DNA of 64,000 bases from Eopsaltria australis (lineage: Eukaryota > Chordata > Aves > Passeriformes > Petroicidae), in NCBI GenBank assembly GCA_034509425.1, contig JAVTVJ010000790.1, positions 62,001 to 126,000 on the forward strand, read 5' to 3'. Under the pieces are notes generated by a model. That model did no database searches, was not told the origin of the DNA, and saw nothing but the letters and a program-made list of their open reading frames with translations. Shown one piece after another: positions 33,048 through 42,858 of this stretch; within the stretch, counting starts at the first letter, position 1, and the number at the start of each line of letters is the position of its first letter. A program made the position numbers and the translations under genes.

Positions 33048-34000
33048 GTGAGTGAAATGGGATCTTTGGGGAACAAACCTGAGAGGGCACCCAGGGCGGG
33101 TCGCGCAGGTTATACAAGGCATTCAGGGAGGGTTGCAAACGTAAAGCCGGGAAGGGGCCCTGGCGAAAGGGATGATGATCCCAAAATATCTCCAAAGAAT
33201 CCCTTGTAAGAATGTTGAGTTGGTTTACACATTCTTCCAGAGGTAATTAAGGACACAGATGCTCAGGGGGGCAATAAGGAAAGTCGGGAAGGGGTCTTGA
33301 CATTCCGTGCCCAAGGGGGGCAACAAGGGAACGTCAGGAAAGGGTCCCGTCTGTGCCCAGGGAGGGCAATAAGGGAAGTGTGGAGAAATAGTTAAGGCAA
33401 GTAACAGCGGAGGCTCTGTGATAAGGAAAGACTCAGAAGTTCTCTACCTGATCTTCAAAATCTTCAGTCTAATACAGGGCTGTCTGCAAGTCTTTTGTAT
33501 TCCCGGCTTTCAGGAAAGGGAAAGCCGGGAGGTGTTGTTCCTATACCCCCACCCACTACACCTACCACCCACCTGAGCCATTAGCCAGGGTGGAGAATTT
33601 GGGTTTGATTGCTTGCTATTCAAGACATCAAGGGGGTTTCTGTCGGAGGCCAGGCGCGACCGACAGCACGGGCTGGGAGATCTGTGGGGGAGGTGTGGGA
33701 CCGAGCCAAGGCTGTGGGACAGCCAGGGCTCAGTGCCAGGCGGTGCCTGATGCCGCCAACTCCCACGGGCAGGAGCTGCAGTGGCTCCCCGGGCCCATGA
33801 AGGTGCGGAACGTTCCGGCCCCAGCCCGTCCCTGGGGCACTGTCGGCTGTGCCCGCCCGCTGAGCTGCGCCGGCACCTGGGGCTATGCAGAGCTTGTAGT
33901 GCTGGGAGCCTCAGGACCAAAATGAAGGGGGCGGCCACCAGGAATGAAACATTAGGAATGAATTGTTCAGGGTGTCGGGATCTGCTGTTATACCAGGAAC
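33048..34000 (+). pseudogene. gag: Outer provirus leader donor and gag remnant
   Basis: A consensus splice donor (CTG|GTGAGT) at 33048 precedes an ATG at 33057 with Gly as the second codon, the position of a myristoylated gag start. The frame soon stops. Downstream are repeated GGGCAATAAGG(A)AA-type units (about 33270-33380) and a GC-rich block (33620-33930) with no recognisable capsid or zinc knuckle. The bulk of gag appears lost or scrambled. Confidence 0.55.
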
Positions 34001-34009
34001 TCGACTGAA

Positions 34010-35440
34010 AAGTGTGTTTTCTAGTAAACACGGGAACATCTCTATCTATGCCAAAGGAAGAACAATTGCTCAAATGTTTTCATAAGTGAGAAAGATGTGT
34101 GTGTGTGTGTGTGTGTGTGTGTTAATTTAAGTTTTACTGGCAATTAACAGTAAAACGGGGGGATGCCCATGAGAGTTTGCTGAATGTGTGAAATGGGTTT
34201 GAAAAGCATGAGTTTCTGATAATTCCTAATTGTGATTGTGGTTCACTAGGAAGAAATTTAACAACTGGAGTTGAAAACACGAGTTGGTGTTGTGGGGGGT
34301 AATAGGGAATCTAACATTGTTGTGAATACTGGACTGAACCCAGAGGTGTGGGCAGTCCCAGGGAGTATGGAAAAGTGGTTATGGAGCCTCTCCATATTAC
34401 TCTAAGGCAACCTGGACAACTGGTGCCTAAAAAGCAGTACCCTCTTTCAAAGAAAGGAAAGAAGGGACTACAGCATGATACTAAGTTAAAGGTGGGTCTT
34501 TTGAAACCATGTGTGTGTTCCCCTATAACTCTCTGATCCTGCCAGTTATAGTGCAAGACCTGACAATAGTAAATGAAACTATTAAACCCAGGCACTCCAC
34601 AATCCTAGATCCTTGTATCATCTTGAATCAGGTTCCCTCCTCACACTGGTGCTAAGGGATGCTTTCTGGAAGTGCCCTCTTGCAGAGCATGGTAGATGGT
34701 GTTTTGCCTTTGAGTGGAGGCAAGAGGGAGAAAAGGTTGATTTACTCCATCCCTAGGAATGAAGTCATTGCAGTATGTGAAAGGCTTGCTCCTATTGAGA
34801 GAAGGGAGGGAGGTAGTTGGTGAAGCCACTGCGATATTGTTCAGTTTTCTGAATAGTGGAAGAGTTGTGTTTGAACACTGCAGCAAGACAGGGACCAGCT
34901 GTGGGATCTGATATACTGTGTGTGATGAAGAGAGTGAACACAAGGAGAAAAGAAAAACTGGGAAATGCAAATAGTACATAGAAAGATTAAGATTTTCTTT
35001 TAAGGATTTTTTTATTCACAAAGAAAACAAATGGTTTTAAACTGTAGAAAAAAAAAGTCAAAAATATCCTTGATGGTTCAAAGAGTTGTAAAAATAGTGG
35101 TTTCTTCTGTAAACTTAAAAATTTGAACACATCTTTCTCTGAGGGAATTATAAAAATTGTGGTAAATTAATTTGGAGATTTAATTCCTTTGTTTGCATGA
35201 AGTTTTGTATAGAGCCGAAAAGCTCTGTTTGGAGGGGACCCAATCCCCTCTACTTTTTGTGTGTTTTGTTGTGAAAAGCCAGAGTTGGCATGGTTCAATC
35301 CTGAAGCCAACTCTGCTGCTGCCTTGCAAGGATGGTACTGTCCCTATGCAGGCCTAGAAATTTAGGAATACAAAGAATTTTACAAGTACCAATACCCCAG
35401 ACAAAGAAAGAGATACAGCAGGTTTTTTTAAATTGGTGGA
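34010..35440 (+). pseudogene. pol: Outer provirus protease and RT remnants
   Basis: A protease-like FLVNTG segment (about 34019) has Asn where the catalytic Asp of the D-T/S-G motif belongs. RT palm-like segments follow at about 34530-34830, with an RT thumb/connection-like segment at about 35345-35440. All are in shifting frames with stops. A (GT)n run sits at 34096-34122. The stretch 34840-35340 could not be assigned. Confidence 0.65.
34096..34122. repeat. (GT)n microsatellite
   Basis: About 13 uninterrupted GT units inside the decayed protease-RT spacer. Confidence 0.95.
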
Positions 35441-35466
35441 GTAGTGCAGAGTGTGGACTGGGGATT

Positions 35467-36131
35467 TGTGGAGTTTTAGGGTTGGTTTCAGACGGCCGGG
35501 ACAGACGAGAGATCTCTGAAGTCGAGTTGTAGAGCATGAGGTTTATTGTAAAAGAACGTTGATATAAGAGACCTGCTGAGAGCTGCCAGACGCAGCTCGG
35601 AGCAGGTCAGAGAGATGAGAAGAGCTAAGAGCGGGGATCTAAGAGAGTTGAGAGCGAAGGTCTAAGAGAGCGAGCTTGTCGCTTACAATACAATAAATCA
35701 TCTTCTGTGTTGAATATTCTAATTTTCATTAACCAATCTAGAACAAACTACAAATCTTATAACATTTGCATACAGCCTATGAGAACTGTTGCATTACCAT
35801 ACAGTGTTATATTTTAAACTCTAAAAGCTGCTTTTTGGACCCTCTGCTAGGTTGGTAGGGTCTGCTCTGACCCTTGGACTTGTCTGCAAGCAGAGGGTAT
35901 TGTTTAACCAAAGGGGGGATTACCTGCAGGCAGCCATGCCATTGTTTTCTAGTTGTTCAGTAACTGCAGTTTGGCATCTCAAAGCTTGTCTTCATTTCAA
36001 TCTTACTTATAGTTTCTGCATTCTCAGCATCTTTTACTAGGTAATCATATTTATAAGGTTTTCCTAATTCATCTTCCCCAACAGGGATTTTTCTGTTTTG
36101 GCCAGACCTTGAACTGGCTTTTTCGCCCACA
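35467..36131 (-). mobile_element. Solo LTR-like insertion in outer RT
   Basis: RT homology breaks off near 35440 and resumes near 36140. The intervening sequence reads as an LTR on the - strand: TG...CA ends (TGTGGAG / CCCACA), AATAAA at about 35543 followed by a short U5. No target duplication was found, so the borders are approximate. Confidence 0.55.
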
Positions 36132-36863
36132 GCGGTCCTAGTGTGGTGGTATAGACACCAGAGGGAGAGCAAAGCTTTGGAGAATTGAAGAACAAATAAT
36201 TTAATGCTCAAGTCCTGGCTCTTCCAGACTCAGAAAAGAGATTTGGGTTGTGTGTGGATGTGGAACAGAGCCACACTGGAGGAATTTTGGTGCAGGAACA
36301 TGGGGGAACACGGCAACCTGTTGCTTATTTTTCTAAGCTGTTGGCCCCTGAGGCCTGGGGCTGACTTCATTGTCTGCAGAATTGTGCAGCCACAGCCCTG
36401 ATGGTGACTGAGGCCCAAAAACTGACAATGGGAGGGTGTTTGGTTGTTAAAGTTTCACATCAGGTTGGGGCTTTGTTGGCTGAGGGAGCCTCTAGGTAGA
36501 TGGCTGGCACTCGGTTATTGCAGCGTGGGTCTTGTTTGCTGGAACAGGAGGATTTGGGGCTCAGGAGTGGAGAAGGGTCTAAACCAGCTTCCTGTCTGAA
36601 CGGCCCTGGAGAGAGGGTCTGGGAAGAAACCCATGGCTGCATTCCAGTGGTAAATCTCCAAGCACAGACCAGAGAGCACCTATAAAACACTCCCTGGCCT
36701 GGGGGAGAAGGCATGTTTATTGATGAGTCTTCAACAGTGATAGAGGGGAGATTGCCACCCACATTGTCAGCTCAGACAGCCGAGCTGTGGGTGTGCTTGT
36801 GAGAGCCTGTAAATTATATCGGGACAAACTAGTGAATGTTTTTACTGATTCTAAATATGCATA
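36132..36863 (+). pseudogene. pol: Outer provirus RT connection / RNase H remnant
   Basis: Stretches resembling the gammaretroviral RT C-terminus and connection (EAQKLTMGG near 36400) and RNase H, including TDSKYA at about 36846, occur with frame changes and stops. Cut at 36864 by the next LTR. Confidence 0.7.
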
Positions 36864-37536
36864 TGTTATAAATAAAAGCAGGAAATTCATGCTCAAATAT
36901 GTAATATCGAAATATATACTAAAAAAGTTAAGTTGTAACCAGTTTTAGAAGGAGCAGAGCCTGCCCAAGAAAAGAATTGTGGCCTCGCCCAGGGAACTGA
37001 TTTACATCCCAAAAACAGCACTACAGAGAATGGCGGCACATCAGGAAAGCATTAAGCTGACTCCTGATATCTACATTTCCCAAGGAGAATTTCCCAGAGC
37101 TGATGGCAGAACTGATCGACCATCTCCGAAAATCCCCTCCCAGCTCAGGTGTTAACGACCAGATCGGACCAGGATAAGGAACATCATGAGCCATCAGATA
37201 ACATCCCCTGGTGATGAGAAATCAATCAAACACAGGATGCGTTTTGTCCACCTCAGTTTCATGAATAGCATGCTTCATGAATATGCTGAGTGACAGAAAC
37301 AATACCCAAAATCCGGATTTTATGGTCAAAACTGTATATAAACCAGCTGTTGGAAGCAGTCGGTGTGAACAGAGGGAGGTCTGCTGCGATAGAGGTCAGA
37401 CCTGCGTTCACCCAGTGCCAACCCCGGGCTTGGCACTGTCTCCCTCTTCGATCATGGCATTGCGTGTTCGAACTCTCAGACACGAAATAAATTTTATACT
37501 TGTTTTACTATAAATTGGGCGTACTTATTTGTTACA
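36864..37536 (+). mobile_element. Solo LTR in outer RNase H
   Basis: TGTTATAAAT...ATTTGTTACA with an exact 4-bp target duplication CATA (36860-36863 and 37537-37540). A TATA box (GTATATAAACC) is near 37333 and AATAAA near 37487, both in + orientation. RNase H homology resumes directly after 37540. Confidence 0.85.
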
Positions 37537-37714
37537 CATATGGGTAATACATGCATTTGGGAAAGTATGGGGAGAAGGAAGTTTATTAATCTGCAGGGGA
37601 AAAGCGTTAGCTCATGAGAACTCAATTACTCATTTATTGGAAATGGTGGATTTACCAAGAGAAATAAAAATAAAAACTGTTAAAAGACATCAGACAAGGT
37701 ACTCAAAAGAGACA
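37537..37714 (+). pseudogene. pol: Outer provirus RNase H, continuation
   Basis: The frame after the inserted LTR reads as the remainder of the RNase H fold (short motifs VIHAFGKVWGEG, KALAHE), then is cut by the next LTR-like sequence. Confidence 0.65.
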
Positions 37715-38284
37715 TGTCGTGGGTTGACCCCAGCTAGGTGCCAGGTGCCCACTCAGTCACTCTATCACTCCCTCTCCCACTGGGAGAGGGGAGAGGATAA
37801 TATTGAAAAAAAACTATTAAAGTAAAAAAAGGCAGTTTTATTACAGCAGAGAGAAAAATAGAACAAGCAAGCTGAGAGTTGCGCATGCAAGAACAGAGAA
37901 GAAAACAATCAATCTCTACTTCTCATCAGTAGCGATGTCCAGACACTTTCTGGGAAGCAGGGCTTCAGCACGCGTGACGGTTGCTCAAAGAAGTAAACAT
38001 GGACCAGCCCTGAGTGCCTCCTCCTCTTCCTTCCCTTATATATCTGAGCTGATGTCATATAGTATAGAATATCCCTTTGGCTGACTGGGGTAAGCTGGCC
38101 TGCTGGTGTCCTTTCCCAGGATCTTGCCCACCCCCATTCTCTTCAGTAAGGAAAGGAATGTCAGAGAGACAGCACTGCTTGGCAGTAGCTAAAACACTGC
38201 TCTGTTATCAATGCCAGCTACCAATACAAAGCACAGCACTGTAAGGGCTGTGAGCTTTACCCCAGTCAGACCCAATACAAGACA
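37715..38284 (-). mobile_element. ERVL-type LTR-like insertion
   Basis: Starts TGTCGTGGGTTGACCCCAGC, characteristic of an abundant avian ERVL LTR, and ends AATACAAGACA. A reverse AATAAA-like TTTTATT is near 37836, indicating - orientation. No target duplication was found; 38285-38740 remains unassigned and may belong to it. Confidence 0.6.
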
Positions 38285-38744
38285 ATAAGTAATTAACTAA
38301 TCAATGAAAATGCCCAGAAAGCAGCACTTTTTCCGGAGGTCTCTGGGTTCTGCCCTTTGCTCCCTGTTGCCAGAGGGAGGGGGGAGAGAGCGATGCTGGT
38401 GCTGTATTTTCCACCAAGGGTTTTAGAGATAATTAAACGTGATAAAACAAAAGGAAAGGGGGAAAATTGATTAACAAAGAACAGTAAACAGTGGATGCCA
38501 GGAACTTTGAACATACAAATGTTAAAACAACTCAATGAAGAGAGCTATTGTGCCTCTCCAGGTTTGGCAAAGACCTTCTTCAAGATATACTGACTTGAGT
38601 CTTTTTGTTTTAGCAAAACGGACTATTGAGGAGTGCCTGGCTAAAGTCAATTACCACACTACAAAAGCAATTGCAAGGCAGGGAAATAACCTTGAGCTAT
38701 ACTCCTTTCCAGGGGTGTCTTTGCTGAGATGTCCCAGGCAAAGA

Positions 38745-39339
38745 GGGCTAAAATATCCTCTGGTAGTGATATGCTGGCTGGCAGAGTGGCCAGAAGGGTT
38801 CCTAGTGACTTCAACAACTATTTGATCAGTTAACAAATTAAGTTGTGAAAACCGTGAATTTGGACGGAAGAACTCATTTTACAGGGGGATCCTTCAAAAG
38901 ATTATGGCTGTTTTGAAAATTCAGTAAGACCTCCATACACCTTAACACCCTAAAAATTCAGGTCAAGTAGAAAGGAAATCCTTACCCTTGTAATTCTCAA
39001 CCTAGTTGAGGGGTGGAAATAAGTAATGTATATTTAAACAAGTCTGTGGCCAAGATACTGTGTCTTGTGAAATCTCTTTGACAGGAAGCCCAGTTAACAC
39101 AGATGCTGCCTTTGGACTTCACTGTTCACAACATCCAGCCAGGAGATTCAGTCCTAGTTAAGGAGTGGAGAGAGGCACCACTGGTGGCGAAGTGGCAGGG
39201 ACCTTTCCAAGTGTTGCTGACCACAGAAACAGCCATCAAGACAGCTGAACACGGGTGGACCCATCACACTCGGGTCAAGATCACTGAAGCCCCAGAGATT
39301 TGGACATCTCAGCTGGAGGAGAAAGACGGGAGACCATGA
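38745..39339 (+). pseudogene. pol: Outer provirus integrase remnant
   Basis: A catalytic-core-like segment lies around 38745-38985 (LKYPLVV...WPEGF, SGQVERK), with stops and frame changes. It is followed by a 79-codon open C-terminal domain (39103-39339) with the GPY/F-type WQGPFQVLL motif of gammaretroviral integrase. Between 39340 and 39580 nothing clear is seen. Confidence 0.75.
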
Positions 39340-39580
39340 CTAACTCTCTGCAGGAGTGGAACAGAGCAACAGCAACCAGTGAGTGGACATCAGGGGAAGC
39401 CCTGTGTGCTACCCACAGACTTGAAATAGTCTGTATGGACATCCCTCTTCTCGGGTCTCCAGTAATTGGAAGGGGCGGGGGGGGGGAGCTAACCTTCACT
39501 GTCATTGTAAGCTGTTTTCTGTGCCTTCACTTGCCACAGGTGATGAAGAAGATAATGTGAACATTAGATTAGGAAATTAG

Positions 39581-40038
39581 TGATGCCTGAGGGATTTTTT
39601 TCTGCTTTTTCTCCTGAATATGTCTTACACTGTTCCCTATATTCACAAGTATTAGCATGCATACTTGTGATGCTTTAGGTGATAGTTTAGCCTGGTTTCA
39701 TGGTGTTTAGGAAGCCAGTAGACTAAACACCCCTGAAGCCACGTAGAGTTAGAGACCAAACACCCTGTTTTCGTGAGCCCTCAAGGTCTCCTAGTAGGAT
39801 AGATTTTGTAAACTAGAAGTTAGCCCACCCAGGCCCCTTATTGGGCCCTTCTGGTAGATATGCTAATGTGTAGAGTCTTTAATTGTATACTCGACTGGGG
39901 GGAAGGGGCTTTTGCGGCGTGTTCTACCTGGACAGCAGAAGCCATCGAACGGGATCCTATTAAAATACCGAGGTAAACAACCCCCAACCCTTTCACTGTG
40001 TCTGAGCCTTTATTTCCTAAGACCAGAAAAAGGCATCA
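39581..40038 (+). repeat. 5' LTR of ERV-A
   Basis: 458 bp, TGATGCC...GGCATCA. By eye about a dozen substitutions and one 1-bp indel separate it from the 3' copy. Confidence 0.93.
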
Positions 40039-40043
40039 GTCAT

Positions 40044-40061
40044 TGGCGACTCTGCCGGGAC
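40044..40061 (+). other. Primer binding site of ERV-A
   Basis: TGGCGACTCTGCCGGGAC, 5 bp after the LTR. The first ten bases fit the 3' end of tRNA-Arg (UCU type, ...AGAGTCGCCA) but later bases differ, so the primer is tentatively Arg. It is clearly not the tRNA-Pro site of the outer provirus. Confidence 0.6.
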
Positions 40062-40387
40062 CCTAGAGACCCCAAAGAGTTGCAGTTTTGGGCTGAGAAT
40101 ATCTCGCCTAGCCCCTTCGCCGGCACCTACGGGGTTAAGCGGCAGTCCAAGGCTGTGACTGGGCACTAGGACCCAGCGCCTGAAATCACAAAAGAGGTGA
40201 GTAAAAGTGGGGGAGAAGTGTTTCGGTATTGTGCTAGCACCAGGAGGGAGGTTTGGGAGGTTGGGCAGGGGGCGTCTGAGAGGCCCCTAAAAGGGGGGGA
40301 AACTAACCCCCTTCCTGCAAAATCGTGGTAAGGAGAGGACGCTCTCCAGTTAAACCACGGGAGGTTGGTGGGTGGTCCACAATTTGA

Positions 40388-40462
40388 AGTTGGTTCAGTG
40401 GCTTAAGGCGCTGAACTGAAAACTCCAAGCCGGGGATCGCAGGTTCGAGTCCCGGTTGAGAA
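40388..40462 (+). other. tRNA-like sequence in ERV-A leader
   Basis: Contains a perfect Pol III B-box / T-loop GGTTCGAGTCC (40442-40452) whose CCCGG can pair with CCGGG at 40430-40434. An A-box-like TTCAGTGGCTTAAGG lies about 45 nt upstream, and a CTGAAAA stretch could be an anticodon loop. Acceptor and anticodon stems pair poorly, so this is tRNA-like rather than a functional tRNA gene. Confidence 0.4.
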
Positions 40463-40578
40463 AACTTTAACAAGTTTTCTTGTGCGTGCAGTTTCGCTGT
40501 TTAAGGCTCGTTTCTAAGCAGTTACCACTAGAGAGAGAGACGTTTTTTTCCTGGCCGATTTCTCTTTTTATAAGTAAA

Positions 40579-42858
40579 ATGGGGTGTAACTTTTCGGAGA
40601 ATGTACAAGTCCCTGGGGAATCTCCATTAGATCTGGTATTGAAAAACTGGCGATATTTAACAGGAAGGAGAACCCCCCTGGACACACAGGAGCTGATAAG
40701 ACTCTGTACACAGGTCTGGCCGACGTTAAAATTAGGAGGACAGAGAGTGTGGCCACACTTTGGGAGTCTAGAAAATGAAATAGTCACAGAGCTGATGGTA
40801 GAACTGCGAGCTCTGCGCAGGTTTGATGAGTTAAAATACGCAGAACTTTTTACCATATTACTGAATAGAGAGGAGGCGTATGAGGTGCAGAAAGGCTGTT
40901 TGGAGATGGTTGTAAAAGGGAAAGGAAACGTGAGGAGGAGGAGGAGAAGGAAGCTAGCGACTAATGAAACGGCGGAAACAGATGTTATGGACATGGTAGC
41001 CCCAGCTCTGCGTACGGGCGGGGGGGGATCGCCCCCCGTGCCACCGTCGCCATTACAGCCGGTGCAGTTGGGGGCGGGCGATGGAGGCGCGCAGCCAGAC
41101 CCCCACCCCCGCCCCCACCCCCACCGGCTCCGCAACCAGCACCCCCACCCCCACCGGCCCCGCCGGCTCCACCGCGCCAGCGCCCCCTCCTCCTCCTCCC
41201 CTGCCCGCTCCGAACGCGGGGGCAGGGGCAGAGACCAACCGGCCCCCCGACCATCCGGGGGCTGGGCGTGGGGCGGGGGGCAGAGGCGAGCAAGCCCTCG
41301 CCCCCTGACCACTCTGGGGGCGGGGAAAGGCTTGGGGAGGGGGCGGGCTGGCCCTTACCACCCGACCTCCCACGGGGCGGGCACGGGGCGGGGGCAGAGG
41401 CCGGCTGGCCCTCGCCACCTGACCGCCCACGGGGCGGGCACGGGGCGGGGGCAGAGGCCGGCTGGCCCTTGCCTCCTGACCGCCCACGGGGCGGGCACAG
41501 ACCAAAACTGGAGACCGATTGGCCCCTTGACCACACAGGGGGTGGGCGAAGGCGTGGAGAGGGCGGGGAGGGGGCTGGCTTGTCACCGGCTCCTGACCGC
41601 CCCTGGGGGGGGCGTGGACCGGGAGCAGAGCTTAACTGGCCCCTGCCACCCGACCTGGCCCGAGCCCGGGATGAGTACCCTCAATCGAGGTACCCTCGAT
41701 CTCAGCTTCGCCGCTCCTCCAGCGTTGGGGAGAGGGGCAAAGCTACCCTGACCAGAGGTGGGTGGGACGTGCCTGATCCAAGTTACTTTTCCGAAAGGGG
41801 GGACAGAGACGACCATGCCAGATTCCCCCTCCGCCGCTCTGCCAGTGCTAGGATTAAAACGGAATGGGATGATGTGGATACAGATGGTTCCCAAGAGGAG
41901 GGTGGCAGGAGGAGGGGAAAAATAGCCCAAGAATCTGTAAGTGCTGCTAGTCCAATTGCAGGGCGCACGAGATCAAAAAGAGATGAAAAGGGAAGGGAAG
42001 GGCCTGCTCTAGAAGTGCCTCTGAGACAGGCTGTGGGAAATCAGGGAGTGATTTATATAAAGACACCATTCTCTCTTGCAGAGCTGCAGACATGGAAAGA
42101 CTCTGTTGGAAAGTATAGTGACAACCCAGAGAAAGTAGCCATACGGGTAGAGAGGGCTATAAGGGCTCAAAACCCTGATTGGGGAGACTTGAATGTGATG
42201 CTGGATGAATTACTAGATAGCACAGAAAGGGAGATGGTTAATAAAGCTGCCATAGATGCTATACAGGTCCAAATTGCAGCTGGAACTCTCCAGGGGATGC
42301 CTAATGACATATACCCACTTGCTGACCCTGGCTGGGATCCCAATGTCCCTGAGCAAATGGCAAAATTAAAGCAGTTTCAGAAATGGGTGGTTTATGGGTT
42401 GAGATGTGGCCTTCCTAAAGTAGTGAATTTTTCTAAATTATTTGAGATCAAACAAAATCCAAATGAGACTCCTACAGAGTTTCTGAATAGACTGAAAGAG
42501 GCTGCACGGAAATACACAACTCTGAACTTCGATGCACCTGATCAGAAGTACCAGCTGGCTTACATTTTTATGGGCCAATCAACAGATGATATAAGGAAAA
42601 AACTGCAAAAAAGGGGGGTAATGGATATAAGTGAGATGCTGAAAATAGCCTGGCAAGTATATCAGAACAGGGATTCAGTAGATAAGAACAAACAGAACAA
42701 GCCCCACCATAAGAAAAACCACAATGAGGGAAAGTCATCCAACTCACCAAAGAGGAGACCCCGTTTTCCTCTAGCTGAGGACCAATGTGCCATTTGCAAG
42801 CAGAAGGGACACTGGAAAAATGAGTGTCCAGCACGAACAAAAAAGACACCCCCAGCTC
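40579..42858 (+). pseudogene. gag: ERV-A gag (matrix, proline-rich, capsid, nucleocapsid) with frame changes
   Basis: Starts ATG at 40579 with Gly second (myristoylation). A matrix-like domain is in frame 1 up to about 41020. A Pro/Gly/Ala-rich segment continues in frame 2, then frame 3 from about 41276. The changes fall near G-runs (about 41024 and 41276), so they may be true indels or assembly errors. Capsid spans about 42050-42680. One CCHC zinc knuckle (C-X2-C-X4-H-X4-C) lies at about 42787-42830. Two nearly exact 57-bp (19-residue) repeats sit in the Pro-rich part (41374-41487). No stop codon separates nucleocapsid from protease. Confidence 0.85.
41374..41487 (+). repeat. 57-bp in-frame tandem repeat in ERV-A gag
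   Basis: Two near-identical 57-bp units (41374, 41431) and a degenerate flanking unit on each side. A length of 19 codons keeps the frame. All forward frames are open across part of this GC-rich block. Confidence 0.85.

Noticed and set aside
33510..34073. 187-codon - strand frame in the outer provirus
   Set aside because: Lies antisense to the scrambled gag and GC-rich block; Pro/Ser/Arg-rich with no motif.
40467..41586. Long - strand frames (177 to 281 codons) over ERV-A gag
   Set aside because: Low-complexity Pro/Arg/Gly output of a GC-rich repeat with few AT stops; the sense gag frame explains the region.
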